DNA of 64,000 bases from Microvirga calopogonii (GTDB lineage Bacteria; Pseudomonadota; Alphaproteobacteria; Rhizobiales; Beijerinckiaceae). Below, one piece after another: positions 32,874-41,054 of this stretch. The DNA is taken from the NCBI RefSeq assembly GCF_003347665.1, contig NZ_QDGA01000006.1, positions 62,001-126,000 on the forward strand, in the 5' to 3' direction. The translations under genes and the position numbers were made by a program. The notes under the pieces are model-generated. The model had not been told where the DNA came from and searched no databases. It was given only the letters and a program-made list of their open reading frames with translations. Within the stretch, counting starts at the first letter, position 1. Each line of letters opens with the position of its first letter.

Positions 32874-33485
32874 TCAGCCTGAAGCCTTGAGTTCGCTCAG
32901 GTACTGGTACCGGAGATCAACCACCCGATAGGGGACGTTGAATCGGAACTCGAGAGAGGATGGTCGGTTCGTGCCTCGATAAGCATCCATGAAAGCCCTT
33001 GCCGGCGTGAGAAAGCCGAAGGCGAACCACATGGCTTCGCGACGGGCCTGGATTGCCGTAGGGTCGGATTGATCCGGGTACCGGTTTGCCGCCATGGCGA
33101 CATCGCCGTGCTTCTGCCGCACCATGGGATAGTGCAGGAAAAAGTGGCCGAGCTCCTGGGCAAGAACCCAGTTCTGCTGCCTGTCCTCCAGACGGAGCCG
33201 CCCATGAAGGGCGATCTCAAATCGCTCATTGCTGAACACGATGAGGCTTTGGGAGGTGTGAAGCTCTCCCGGCGGAACGTACTCGAAGTTGATCTGTCCG
33301 CCGAGCTTCTTGATCAAGTCATGGATCCGCTCGAAGCGGACCTTCCCTCTCATCTGGTGAGACTCCGCCAAGTCCCGGTCCGGAATGAAGCCGAGACGCT
33401 CGGCGACATTCTCGGCGAAGGTTTCGATGGCATGGCGGGCGCAGTTCGCCGGGATAGGCTGGTATACCTGGCTGGGAAAGTGCAT
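32874..33485 (-). CDS. ImmA/IrrE-family protein with altered zinc motif
   Basis: This encodes 203 residues. LAQELGHFFLHYPMVRQKHGD occupies the place of the family's HExxH helix, but the first His is Gln (QELGH); REAMWFAFGFLTP supplies the usual downstream Glu. ImmA/IrrE proteins cleave or trigger repressors such as ImmR or DdrO. With a lost ligand this one may be inactive or act by binding only. A second, broken relative is at 17300. It starts ten bases after the membrane-protein gene at 33496, in the same operon. Confidence 0.8.
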   Translation of the reverse strand: MHFPSQVYQPIPANCARHAIETFAENVAERLGFIPDRDLAESHQMRGKVRFERIHDLIKKLGGQINFEYVPPGELHTSQSLIVFSNERFEIALHGRLRLEDRQQNWVLAQELGHFFLHYPMVRQKHGDVAMAANRYPDQSDPTAIQARREAMWFAFGFLTPARAFMDAYRGTNRPSSLEFRFNVPYRVVDLRYQYLSELKASG

Positions 33486-33495
33486 CGGGGGAGCC

Positions 33496-33753
33496 TCAGC
33501 GGCGCCCGAAGGAGCGGGATGGATAGAATGCCCCCTTGGGAAGGTGCTGGGGACGGGTCTCGATCCGAAAGACGAGGAACAGGAGCGCCACGACCAGGAC
33601 CGCCACAATGATGTGTGGCTCGACCACTGAGCAGAGAACGGCGGCGGCAACGACGACGATGCCAATCAGCGTCAGACTCAGCAGGAGCACCTGAGCAGTC
33701 CGTTCCGCTGCGTTGGGCGTACGACGGACGAGCGGGCGGGTATAGGCGTGCAT
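33496..33753 (-). CDS. small membrane protein, leader-boxed
   Basis: This encodes 85 residues with two membrane helices (QVLLLSLTLIGIVVVAAAVLC and HIIVAVLVVALLFLVF) and a basic Cys-free N-terminus. The box at 33762-33780 has AAGTCCCC instead of AAATCCCC. It is followed by the ImmA/IrrE-type gene; pairing of a small membrane protein with an ImmA-like protease is common in TA-like or defence loci, which is inference here. Confidence 0.72.
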   Translation of the reverse strand: MHAYTRPLVRRTPNAAERTAQVLLLSLTLIGIVVVAAAVLCSVVEPHIIVAVLVVALLFLVFRIETRPQHLPKGAFYPSRSFGRR

Positions 33754-33818
33754 GTGACCACTCCTTCTGGGGACTTAAATCCCTGATTTTCCGCAGTTTG
33801 GATGTGCTGAAACAAACA

Positions 33819-33839
33819 GAGGTGCCGCTAGGACACCTC
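33819..33839. terminator. hairpin at the end of the phosphatase gene
   Basis: GAGGTG/CACCTC stem spanning the stop of the minus-strand gene at 33828; weak terminator candidate. Confidence 0.4.
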
Positions 33840-34655
33840 GTAGAAGTTCAATTCAGAGCCGATGACCCGGGCCATCCGGGCGCGGCCAGTGGCGTATGAC
33901 CCAGCGTCCAGATTGAGCCGGTCGAGGCCCAGCTGCTCCGCGGGTAGGAACCATTCGTCCTTGGGGGTCGTGTGGCCGTGCACCACGAAGTATCCATGGT
34001 GGCCCCGTTTCTGATGCTCAGACGGGTTGAAGGCGAGGAACGGGTTCCGAACCCAAGCCCAATGGTCCTGCTCTTCGAGTTCCCGGAAGTCGATGTCGAT
34101 CGGCTCGGCCAGGAACTTCTCCAGGTCGGCATATGGGTTCAGCCCCGCGTGGATGAACATGAACTCGCCCGAGGTCCGGTGCTTCGACAGTCCCTCGAGG
34201 AACTCTACCCGCCTTGGCCCAAGAGCATCCCTCAGATCGCCGGGAGTCTTGGCGCTATGCCCCTCGTCCAGAAGGTCGGTCACGACCCTCATGCCACCAT
34301 TCAACAGCCAGTTGCTGTACGCAGTCTTCCGGCGATGCACCTGACCATCCAGGACGATGGTCGCGAGAAGCATCTGCTCGTGGTTGCCAGCAAGGGCATC
34401 CACGATGTCGGCGCCGGTTCGTTCCTTGGCCTCGATCGCAAGATCGATGCATCCGAGGGAATCCGGGCCCCGATCGATCAAGTCGCCAAGGAGAACTACA
34501 ATCCGTCGGCAGCCAGGGGCGTGAGGGGAAGCGGCGATGATCTCGAAGAGTGCCTTCATGAGGTCGCTGCGGCCATGTAGGTCGCCGATCGCGAAGATCT
34601 CCTCATCTGGCCGAGCGACAAACGGGAGGAGGTGCTGGGAGATCGTTATGGTCAT
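33828..34655 (-). CDS. PPP-family Ser/Thr-type metallophosphatase
   Basis: This encodes 275 residues. The full metallophosphoesterase signature is present: GDLHGRSD (residues 24-31), GDLIDRG, GNHE, HAG and HGHT. These residues bind two metal ions and phosphate. Length and motif order match bacterial PPP phosphatases like phage lambda protein phosphatase (221 residues) and cyanobacterial homologues. The substrate is unknown. Leader box of the AAACCCC type at 34660-34676. Confidence 0.88.
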   Translation of the reverse strand: MTITISQHLLPFVARPDEEIFAIGDLHGRSDLMKALFEIIAASPHAPGCRRIVVLLGDLIDRGPDSLGCIDLAIEAKERTGADIVDALAGNHEQMLLATIVLDGQVHRRKTAYSNWLLNGGMRVVTDLLDEGHSAKTPGDLRDALGPRRVEFLEGLSKHRTSGEFMFIHAGLNPYADLEKFLAEPIDIDFRELEEQDHWAWVRNPFLAFNPSEHQKRGHHGYFVVHGHTTPKDEWFLPAEQLGLDRLNLDAGSYATGRARMARVIGSELNFYEVS

Positions 34656-34702
34656 TTCGATCCTCTTGGGGTTTTCCCCGTAACGGGTTCGCCCATCGTG
34701 GA

Positions 34703-34906
34703 TCAGGCAAAATCCAGCCTCTTAGCCCAACGCTTCAACTTCTCGTAAGGGCGTTCAGGATCATCGGCCACCTCCGGCTCGGAGGCGCATCTGCCGCCCG
34801 CATGCTCAACACGCGATAAGCGCCGAAACTTTGCGACAGCCACTAAAATGCGGACCCATCCAGCCACTTCAGTGGCCATCGCGGGCGTTTGCGACAAAAA
34901 CAGCAC
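34703..34906 (-). CDS. possible 67-residue protein
   Basis: The frame ends ASEPEVADDPERPYEKLKRWAKRLDFA, which looks protein-like, but neither the GTG at 34906 nor the internal ATG (34879) has a clear ribosome-binding site. It sits alone between the phosphatase gene and the divergent protease gene. Confidence 0.4.
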   Translation of the reverse strand: MLFLSQTPAMATEVAGWVRILVAVAKFRRLSRVEHAGGRCASEPEVADDPERPYEKLKRWAKRLDFA

Positions 34907-34990
34907 GAGCGGGCGTGAGCTAGATCACAGATAACTTTGAGGGCGCGCCGCAGTCTTGGTCTCCCCATAGAGAGGGGATGGAGAGCTCAG

Positions 34991-36427
34991 GTGACGCAGA
35001 AATATTGCCATCAGATTGGGGAATGGGTCGAGGACAACGTATCCCAGCAGGTCCAGCAATGCGTGAAGAAGAAGTGCAAATGGTGGTGCGCCTGCTGCAA
35101 CAAGTGGTTCTGTTTCCTGGTCTGGGTGGTCGTCACGGTGCTGAAGTGGGTGGTCACGACCGTCTGTGAAATCCTCGGCGACGCATACGACTTGGTCGTC
35201 GCAGTCATCACGGGTGGCTGGGACATCATTGCCGGCATCTTCACCTGGGACTGGAGCCGGGTCTTTGATGGCTTTATGGAGATCCTAGGTGCGTTCGGTG
35301 GCCTGGTCGGCGACCTCATTCGGACCGTGGTCTTCCCCTGCGGCCTGTATGGCGCATTCCGCGGCAGCGTGAACAAGTGGCGGCTTATCGGCTACGTCGA
35401 GGATCTCATCGATAAGAGCCGGCGCTTCACCGAGGCCGACCGCGCGGACATCAAGGCGGCGCTGGGGATCGGTGGCAGCGGCTTCGGCCTGCGCCTAACC
35501 CTGACGAGCTATCGGGGTTTCGTGCGCTCCGACTACATCGCGCCTGGAGAAACGGTTCCCGCCTTAGTGCAATGGAACAACGACCCCGATCCCAACAGGA
35601 GAGTCGACCTGAAGAAGCTAGCGGGCTTCAAGTGGGACAAGTTCTTGCAGAGAAGCAGCCCCGACATCCGCGGAGACGTGTCATCGGAATCGGACATTGA
35701 CGAGTATCTCGGCAACCCGAGCAGCAAGAGTTTCTCGATCTATGCCATGAGCGACTCGGCGCTGCTCGACAGGATCCACAACATCCAGATCAAAGGCGAC
35801 ACGATCGGCTTGAAATTGGCGGTCGACCTACAGGACGTTCACCTCACCGAACGGACCCAGGTCCAGGCGAACATCACCGATCCTGATGGCCAGCACAATT
35901 CCTGTGCCGTGCTGGATGTCTTGGCGAGAAGCCCGTTCAACCGGGAACCCTCCGTGTCCGGCTTCGGTTGTCATCCGGCGGATCCCCAGGATCCCGCAGC
36001 GGTAGAGCGGGCGAGGAACCTGCTGTGCAAGCCAGTTATCTTTGGCACCTTCCGGTTCGTGGCGAACGATTCCTACACAGGGTACTCGGCCTGCATGTTC
36101 ACGAACGCCTGCCTAGATGGTGGCTCGATCGGGAATGACGGCGGCACCGGCGCCCTGTACCGCCATGGGCTCCCGAACTGGGTGCGGACCTGGGTGCCGA
36201 TCCACGAGCTTGGACACACCTTCGGGCTCTGCCACGTCGATGGGTTAGACCGCATCATGGTCAACCCGAAGGACCATAGCTGGTGGAGCGGGTGGCTGAT
36301 CCCGGAATACCTCTGCTTCAGTGGCGAGCCTCAATTCAGCCACGACGAAGCAAGGAAGGTCTGGGACTATATCATAGCGAACTTCCCAATCGATTGCCTC
36401 GCAAACCGGGATGTTGTCGTGACATGA
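34991..36427 (+). CDS. metzincin-type metalloprotease with Cys/Trp-rich N-terminus
   Basis: This encodes 478 residues from GTG 34991 (GGAG upstream). Residues 1-60 hold CHQIGEWVEDNV and then KWWCACCNKWFC followed by a hydrophobic stretch (FLVWVVVTVLKWVVTTVC), an N-terminal module seen before various secreted or toxin-like domains. Near residue 400 HELGHTFGLCHVDG is the extended zinc motif HExxHxxGxxH of metzincins, followed by a methionine about 8 residues on (RIMVNP). A secreted or delivered protease is likely; no classical signal peptide is visible. The downstream gene overlaps by four bases. Confidence 0.8.
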   Translation: MTQKYCHQIGEWVEDNVSQQVQQCVKKKCKWWCACCNKWFCFLVWVVVTVLKWVVTTVCEILGDAYDLVVAVITGGWDIIAGIFTWDWSRVFDGFMEILGAFGGLVGDLIRTVVFPCGLYGAFRGSVNKWRLIGYVEDLIDKSRRFTEADRADIKAALGIGGSGFGLRLTLTSYRGFVRSDYIAPGETVPALVQWNNDPDPNRRVDLKKLAGFKWDKFLQRSSPDIRGDVSSESDIDEYLGNPSSKSFSIYAMSDSALLDRIHNIQIKGDTIGLKLAVDLQDVHLTERTQVQANITDPDGQHNSCAVLDVLARSPFNREPSVSGFGCHPADPQDPAAVERARNLLCKPVIFGTFRFVANDSYTGYSACMFTNACLDGGSIGNDGGTGALYRHGLPNWVRTWVPIHELGHTFGLCHVDGLDRIMVNPKDHSWWSGWLIPEYLCFSGEPQFSHDEARKVWDYIIANFPIDCLANRDVVVT

Positions 36428-36753
36428 GCAGGATCAGCGACGATCGTAGCTTGCGGCTAGCGCTGATGGCGCTGCCGCCTCATGAGGCGGCAGCCGTGAA
36501 GCGGCGTCTCGACGCGCTTCGTACCGACTGCGGCTGTGGCCTTGGGGCGATCGTCATGCTCGGCGCTATGGGGCTCTGGGTCGCCCATACGGTCGAGGCG
36601 CCGGTTGCCGGGCGGACCTGGCAATCCACGGTCGCCCTGGGATTGCTCGTGGTCTTCACCAGCACATTGGTCGGCAAGCTGCTGGGAATTGCGCTGTCAC
36701 GCGTACGTCTCCACTTCGCGGTGCGAAGCCTGAGGCGGCGGGTTCCCCTTTAA
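36424..36753 (+). CDS. small membrane protein coupled to the protease
   Basis: This encodes 109 residues; its ATG overlaps the TGA of the protease gene (ATGA). Two hydrophobic helices (GLGAIVMLGAMGLWVAHTV and TVALGLLVVFTSTLVGKLLGI) lie between basic ends. Tight coupling suggests it supports or neutralises the protease, e.g. as an immunity or membrane partner; that is inference. Confidence 0.7.
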   Translation: MSRISDDRSLRLALMALPPHEAAAVKRRLDALRTDCGCGLGAIVMLGAMGLWVAHTVEAPVAGRTWQSTVALGLLVVFTSTLVGKLLGIALSRVRLHFAVRSLRRRVPL

Positions 36754-36768
36754 TGAAAGGACTGGTGG

Positions 36769-37065
36769 ATGGAGGAAACCGCCAGCGTGGAAGGTGAATG
36801 GCGGCCCCAGAGCCGCCTATTCATCAATGGCGAGTGCCGGATCGTCCTCTATTATAGAGACGGCTTGGGTGATCTTGAACTGTGCTGGAGGCTGGCTGGG
36901 CTACTCAACCCTGCCCATGACCGCCGGTGTTTCAACTGCACCCAAGCCGGATCAATAGGTGTCTCATGGCCGTTCCCCGTGACTGATGCAGCCGCTTCAA
37001 GGAGCGGCTGTGCCAGCCTTAGCAAAGGGTTGAGTGGCCACTTTGATAGCGCCAGTGCCCGCTGA
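36769..37065 (+). CDS. 98-residue hypothetical protein
   Basis: The frame starts MEETASVEGEWRPQSRLF, with AAAGGA upstream, and has three Cys in CRIVLYY and CFNCTQAG. The last 23 codons run through the terminator hairpin at 36989 and overlap the opposite-strand gene at 36997, so the true end is uncertain. Confidence 0.45.
   Translation: MEETASVEGEWRPQSRLFINGECRIVLYYRDGLGDLELCWRLAGLLNPAHDRRCFNCTQAGSIGVSWPFPVTDAAASRSGCASLSKGLSGHFDSASAR
36989..37010. terminator. terminator hairpin
   Basis: CAGCCGCT-TCAAGG-AGCGGCTG at the end of the minus-strand gene at 36997; no long T-run. Confidence 0.5.
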
Positions 37066-37191
37066 TCGCTGTGGCGGCGAGGCGATCAGGAGCATGCCCG
37101 TCGACAACACGGCGAGGATGAGACACCAGCGCCAGACTGACGCCTCATTCCAAAGCCTCCGGACGGGTCGGGGAACCAGCCGATCAAACAT
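36997..37191 (-). CDS. 64-residue single-span membrane protein
   Basis: The frame MFDRLVPRPVRRLWNEASVW is followed by one membrane helix (CLILAVLSTGMLLIASP). GGAGGAGCACC before the ATG is a very good ribosome-binding site. It follows the AAA+ gene by ten bases and is probably its operon partner. Confidence 0.65.
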   Translation of the reverse strand: MFDRLVPRPVRRLWNEASVWRWCLILAVLSTGMLLIASPPQRSAGTGAIKVATQPFAKAGTAAP

Positions 37192-37201
37192 GGTGCTCCT
37201 C

Positions 37202-38440
37202 CTATCCGGTGATCGTCACCTGGACCATATCAAGGTCCGACTCATTCATCGTGAGCTTGACGCGGCGAGCGCCCTTCTGCCTGGCCTCGATCAGGACATC
37301 GGCAATGCGCTTCTCGAGGGCTCTGATCACGGCGCGCACACCGCCGGCAGTCTGCAGAACCTCGGCCCGCTGCATGGCGTCGAACAGGATCATGTCGTCA
37401 ATCCCGCCCTGGTCGAGCTCGAGGCCGTAACTCTCCACGATATTAACGATTTGGATGATCGCCACCCGGGCAAGGTCGAGCCCCTGAAGCGGGTTGAAGA
37501 CGAACACCTCATCAATTCGGCTCAACACCTCAGCCGGGAAACCGGCCTCCTTGAGCACGTTGTGAACCGCAGTCAGGAGCTTATCGCGGTCGGTGATCTC
37601 CCGAGCCAATTCGCCAATCCGGTCTGCGGCCGCATTGGTTGTTGCGACAAAGATCGCCCGATTGGTTGGCACCTTCTGGCCACTCGAGGATTCGGTTACG
37701 AATCCATCATTCCAGGCGGTCAGGAACCGCTTCTGAACGTCGACATGGGCTTTCTCGATTTCATCGAGAAGCACGAGAGAGTTCTCCTGATCCCGCAGGC
37801 CGCCTGTCAGCGTTCCGTACCTGTCCGAGCCCGAGTATCCCGGAGGAACGCCAAACAGCCGTTCGGCGCCGGCGGGATTGCTGCAGGTCGACATATCTTC
37901 GAAGATGAACCCGCGCTTCAGGTTGCGGGCAAACTGCTTGCCCATTTCGGTTTTGCCCACGCCAGGAGGGCCAACGAACAGGAACACGCCAACGGGCTTG
38001 TCCCGGGCGACTTGAGCCAAGCGGCGGCGCAGGGTGGCGGCAACCTCGTCGGCCACGACATCCTGGCCCACGACCTTCTGCTTGACCGCGGCAGCGAGCG
38101 CCGTCGCATCGAGGTATTCAGAACGCTGCACGGCGGCGAGACGTGCGAGGAGGCCATCCTTGTTGGTGTAGCGATCGAGAAGGTCCATGATGATCCGCAG
38201 CCACCTGGGTGGCAGTCCTTTAACAAAGATTCCGACGAAACGGGAGGTGAGGCGGGTTTCGTGGGCAAGGCCGATAAAGACCAGAACCCACGTCACGATC
38301 GCAATGGTGAGGAACCAATCGAAGTACGAACGCCCATAGATGGGCAGATTGGTCATGAGATAGATGGCCGTGATGTAGAGCGCGAGGAGCGTGAACCCGA
38401 CCTTCACGATGAAGTAGGGGAAGGAGAACGACTTTCTCAT
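37202..38440 (-). CDS. membrane-anchored ClpA/B-type AAA+ ATPase
   Basis: This encodes 412 residues from MRKSFSF. Two N-terminal membrane helices (VGFTLLALYITAIYLM and FLTIAIVTWVLVFIGLA) are followed by one AAA+ module of the ClpB second-domain type: Walker A GPPGVGKTEMGK, Walker B LVLLDEIEKAH, sensor 1 FVATTNA, and a C-terminal helical subdomain with GGVRAVIRALEKRI. A ClpX/A IGF loop is not evident, so it may remodel membrane-associated proteins rather than feed ClpP. It overlaps the operon of the ASCH gene upstream (7-base gap). Confidence 0.85.
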   Translation of the reverse strand: MRKSFSFPYFIVKVGFTLLALYITAIYLMTNLPIYGRSYFDWFLTIAIVTWVLVFIGLAHETRLTSRFVGIFVKGLPPRWLRIIMDLLDRYTNKDGLLARLAAVQRSEYLDATALAAAVKQKVVGQDVVADEVAATLRRRLAQVARDKPVGVFLFVGPPGVGKTEMGKQFARNLKRGFIFEDMSTCSNPAGAERLFGVPPGYSGSDRYGTLTGGLRDQENSLVLLDEIEKAHVDVQKRFLTAWNDGFVTESSSGQKVPTNRAIFVATTNAAADRIGELAREITDRDKLLTAVHNVLKEAGFPAEVLSRIDEVFVFNPLQGLDLARVAIIQIVNIVESYGLELDQGGIDDMILFDAMQRAEVLQTAGGVRAVIRALEKRIADVLIEARQKGARRVKLTMNESDLDMVQVTITG

Positions 38441-38447
38441 CGTCTCC

Positions 38448-38825
38448 TCACCGGGCGGTGACGGGCTGGTACCGGATCTGAAGACCCGGACCATACTGCC
38501 CTCCGTAGCGGCGGCCTGCGGCCTCGCTCCAGCCCTCAGCCTCCGACCAGGCGGCGAGCTCCGTCTCGTTGCATTTCAATAGGTCGATCACCTTGGGAAT
38601 CTCAGTGACTGTGACATCGACATAGCGCCCCTTCATGTCGCGATCGGCATAGAACCGAACTTGATCGCCAACTTTCAAACCCTTCCAGCGCTCATATCCT
38701 CGCCACGATGGAAATCGTGTCGTCGAGCTGCGCTCGCCTGCCAGAATGGCGTCGAATGTCGTCTTCGATTTCAGACCCGACCGTGCGTCGCGTCCGTAAG
38801 AGAAATACATTGTCGCCTTGAGCAT
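38448..38825 (-). CDS. ASCH-like domain protein, leader-boxed
   Basis: This encodes 125 residues from MLKATMYFSYGRDARSGLK. GLKSKTTFDAILAGERSSTTRFPSW and KGLKVGDQVRFYADR...YVDVTVTEI follow the ASCH/PUA-like beta-barrel pattern, with the SGxKTxTTR-like RNA-binding edge. ASCH proteins bind or cleave RNA or modified nucleosides. The start at 38825 is set by the box at 38834-38850, rather than the ATG at 38834. First gene of the operon with the AAA+ ATPase. Confidence 0.7.
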   Translation of the reverse strand: MLKATMYFSYGRDARSGLKSKTTFDAILAGERSSTTRFPSWRGYERWKGLKVGDQVRFYADRDMKGRYVDVTVTEIPKVIDLLKCNETELAAWSEAEGWSEAAGRRYGGQYGPGLQIRYQPVTAR

Positions 38826-39027
38826 GCTCATCATCCTTTTTGCGGGATTTGTGATTTGAGTTTTTGCTGCTCCTCCCCGTCACATGATCTTGTAATTCGT
38901 TCTGCGGAAATAGATGTGACTTTGAATCACCATGGTTAAAAATGGGGCCCGACCCAGGGGTTCACGCCCGATCCGGTCTCGCAGCCTCTCTCGGCGTGAC
39001 ACGCTGTCTCGTTGACCCTGGCGTCAA

Positions 39028-39042
39028 GTTCCTATTTTGTTC
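39028..39042 (+). promoter_or_regulatory. LexA (SOS) box
   Basis: GTTC-CTATTTT-GTTC is an exact match to the alphaproteobacterial LexA operator GTTC-N7-GTTC. It lies 38 bases before the coiled-coil gene at 39080, so that gene should be DNA-damage induced. Confidence 0.75.
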
Positions 39043-39079
39043 TATCCCCTATTAGGATAAGAAAGGAGCCGTTGGGGCA

Positions 39080-39463
39080 ATGATGGACGCGGGGCTAGGG
39101 GCCAAATCCCTTAAAACTGGGTTGGCGCAGTCGGAGATGACACCCGAGAAGCTGCTCGCTGCGGCGGAGCGGAGGATCAGGAAGCTGGAGGCGAAGATTG
39201 CCGATCAGCAAGCGACGATCCGTGACCTTCGAGCAGAGGCTAGGGATTTTGCTGCCCTCCAGGCGAAGATCGTGGACCTCAAGGAGGACATCACTGAACT
39301 CAAGGGCGAGATCAAGGAAGTGACCCGCGCTAACCACGAGCATGTAGCCCGTAACGAGGCTCTCAAAGACGAGAATGCGCGGTTGCGATCCGGATCGAAG
39401 TCTCCGAAAGGACTGGCCGTCACTTTGGAGGTTGCAAACCGTAAGGAAGCGGCTGCGGCGTGA
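39080..39463 (+). CDS. coiled-coil protein under a LexA box
   Basis: This encodes 127 residues. Residues 20-105 are one long heptad-like coil (LLAAAERRIRKLEAKIADQQ, KIVDLKEDITELKGEIKEV). The N- and C-termini are short and Ala-rich. The upstream SOS box indicates induction after DNA damage, which would suit a recombination or cell-division-control accessory protein; the function is unknown. The next ATG, at 39083, is an alternative start. Confidence 0.72.
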   Translation: MMDAGLGAKSLKTGLAQSEMTPEKLLAAAERRIRKLEAKIADQQATIRDLRAEARDFAALQAKIVDLKEDITELKGEIKEVTRANHEHVARNEALKDENARLRSGSKSPKGLAVTLEVANRKEAAAA

Positions 39464-39498
39464 TCCCCTGCCTTGCTGGAATTGCTGAGACGATCATG

Positions 39499-39525
39499 AA
39501 AAAAGCCGCCCGAGGGCGGCTCCTT
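39499..39525. terminator. bidirectional terminator
   Basis: AAAAAAGCCGCCC-GA-GGGCGGCTCCTT between the coiled-coil gene and the first OB-fold-like paralogue. Confidence 0.8.
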
Positions 39526-39536
39526 CATGGGGCCGA

Positions 39537-39902
39537 CTAGGCGGCCTGCTGCATCTCTTCGGCGGCCTGTTCGCGCGGGGTCGAAAGGCCGATAATCCTG
39601 AAAACCTGCTTGCTCTTGCGCTCGGCGTCGGCCGGCATTTCATCGAACACGCCGAAGACACGGATCGGCTGGCCTTCCTTCAGCTGCTCACGGATCGAAC
39701 TCAAGGCTGCACCGCTCGCGGTATGAAACATGGTGTAGACCTTGTCTTTGCCCTGACGGCGGTACTCGCCGATGAAGCTCACGAATTCCGTGCCGTTCTT
39801 GTTCTTGCCTTCCTTGATGGTCTTGGGCGTGACCGTGCGCGGGTAGGAACGGGCGCGGGTCTCGGTGGAAACGGCGGCGGAGGTGGCGGTGTTGTCGTTC
39901 AT
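39537..39902 (-). CDS. OB-fold-like single-strand-binding protein, paralogue 1
   Basis: This encodes 121 residues. After a ~15-residue Ser/Thr/Ala N-terminus comes RSYPRTVTPKTIKEGKNKNGTEFVSFIGEYRRQGKDKVYTMF, HTASG, EQLKEGQPIRVFGVFDEMP and KQVFRIIGL. Strands around GxPIRVFG and the basic loop are those of an OB fold, so single-stranded DNA or RNA binding is likely, though no exact SSB signature is present. Box at 39912-39927. The paralogues are at 40091, 40666 and 43256. Confidence 0.75.
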   Translation of the reverse strand: MNDNTATSAAVSTETRARSYPRTVTPKTIKEGKNKNGTEFVSFIGEYRRQGKDKVYTMFHTASGAALSSIREQLKEGQPIRVFGVFDEMPADAERKSKQVFRIIGLSTPREQAAEEMQQAA

Positions 39903-40036
39903 CGAACTCTCTTCCTTTTGGGGATTGAACCGAGCTTTTGCTCACTTTTCTGCAGGAACCTGAATTCTCGTCTTTCTGTCGGAGGCCTTCAGATCATCTT
40001 TCGGATGGTGCGTGACAACGCCCTCCGCACCCATGA

Positions 40037-40063
40037 GAAAAGCCGCCCGAAGGCGGCTCTCTT
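40037..40063. terminator. terminator of paralogue 2
   Basis: AAAAGCCGCC-CGAA-GGCGGCTCTCTTT after the stop at 40091. Confidence 0.8.
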
Positions 40064-40090
40064 TATCGTCCCAGCTTATGGGATCTGGCC

Positions 40091-40483
40091 TTACGCGGCC
40101 TCTTTCATCTCGGTCTGGGCGGCTGCCTCCGGAGCCGTCTCACGCGGCGTCGACAGGCCGATGATGCGGAACACGCTGGATTCCTTGCGCTCCTCCGTGG
40201 CCGGCAGGGTCTCGAAGATGCCGAAGACGCGGATCGGCTGGCCTTCCTTGAGCTGCTCGCGGATCGCATCGAGAGATTTTCCGCTCGCGGTGTGCAGCAT
40301 CGTCGAGGGCTTGCTGGCGCCGCGGCGGGTGTACTCGCCGACGAAGCTGACAAACGGCGTGCCGTTCTTGTTCGAGCCCTCCTTGATCGTCTTCGGCGTG
40401 ACCATGCGCGGATAGGTGCGCTGCTTCTGGGCGTTGTCGTTGGCGACGGTGGAAACGGCGGAGATGTTGGCAGCGTTTGTCAT
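40091..40483 (-). CDS. OB-fold-like single-strand-binding protein, paralogue 2
   Basis: This encodes 130 residues, with the same framework as paralogue 1 (YPRMVTPKTIKEGSNKNGTPFVSFVGEYTRRG, EGQPIRVFGIFETLP, SVFRIIGLSTPRE) and a C-terminal AAAQTEMKEAA. It is identical in protein sequence to the copy at 43256, while paralogues 1 and 3 differ. Box at 40491-40505. Confidence 0.78.
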   Translation of the reverse strand: MTNAANISAVSTVANDNAQKQRTYPRMVTPKTIKEGSNKNGTPFVSFVGEYTRRGASKPSTMLHTASGKSLDAIREQLKEGQPIRVFGIFETLPATEERKESSVFRIIGLSTPRETAPEAAAQTEMKEAA

Positions 40484-40618
40484 CGAACTTTCCTTTCGGG
40501 GATTTGACAAAGAACTCTTGCGCTCTCACCAGAGAGCAACTGATGTCTTTTCCTTCATGGCGTAAGACACTTGGTGATGTGATCGATCGGTGCGTTCACC
40601 ACGCCCGATCCGCCCATG

Positions 40619-40647
40619 AAAAAAGCCGCCCTAAGGCGGCTCTTTCT
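40619..40647. terminator. terminator of paralogue 3
   Basis: AAAAAAGCCGCC-CTAA-GGCGGCTCTTTCTT after the stop at 40666. Confidence 0.8.
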
Positions 40648-40665
40648 TCTTTCTTCGTGCAGGCC

Positions 40666-41046
40666 TTACGCGGCCTGCCGCATCTCTTCAGCACCCTGCT
40701 CACGCGGGACCGACCGGCCAATAATCCGGAAAACCTGTTTCGCCTTCCGTTCACCGTCGGCAGGCATCTCGTCGAAGACGCCAAAGACGCGGATCGGCTG
40801 GCCTTCTTTCAGCTCGTCCCGAATTTCCTGGAGAGATGCACCGCTTGCGGTATGGAACATCGTGTAGGTCTTCTCGGAGCCGCGGCGACGGTACTCACCG
40901 ATGAAGCTGACGAACTCGGTGCCGTTCTTGTTCTTGCCCTCCTTGATGGCCTTGGGGGTCACGACGCGCGGATACGTCCGCTGCTGCTGAGCGTTGTCGT
41001 TGGCAGCGACGGTGGTGGCGGAGGTGGCAACGGCTGCGTTTGTCAT
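40666..41046 (-). CDS. OB-fold-like single-strand-binding protein, paralogue 3
   Basis: This encodes 126 residues, the closest relative of paralogue 1 (VVTPKAIKEGKNKNGTEF, GSEKTYTMFHTASGAS, RVFGVFDEMPADGERKAKQVF). It has two tandem leader boxes upstream (41055-41072 and 41114-41133), the outer of the form AAATCCCCTGAAAAGGG. Confidence 0.75.
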   Translation of the reverse strand: MTNAAVATSATTVAANDNAQQQRTYPRVVTPKAIKEGKNKNGTEFVSFIGEYRRRGSEKTYTMFHTASGASLQEIRDELKEGQPIRVFGVFDEMPADGERKAKQVFRIIGRSVPREQGAEEMRQAA

Positions 41047-41054
41047 CGAACTTA

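Noticed and set aside
37034..38461. 475-codon plus-strand frame opposite the AAA+ gene
   Set aside because: Mirror of the conserved AAA+ coding frame; the minus strand carries the Walker motifs.
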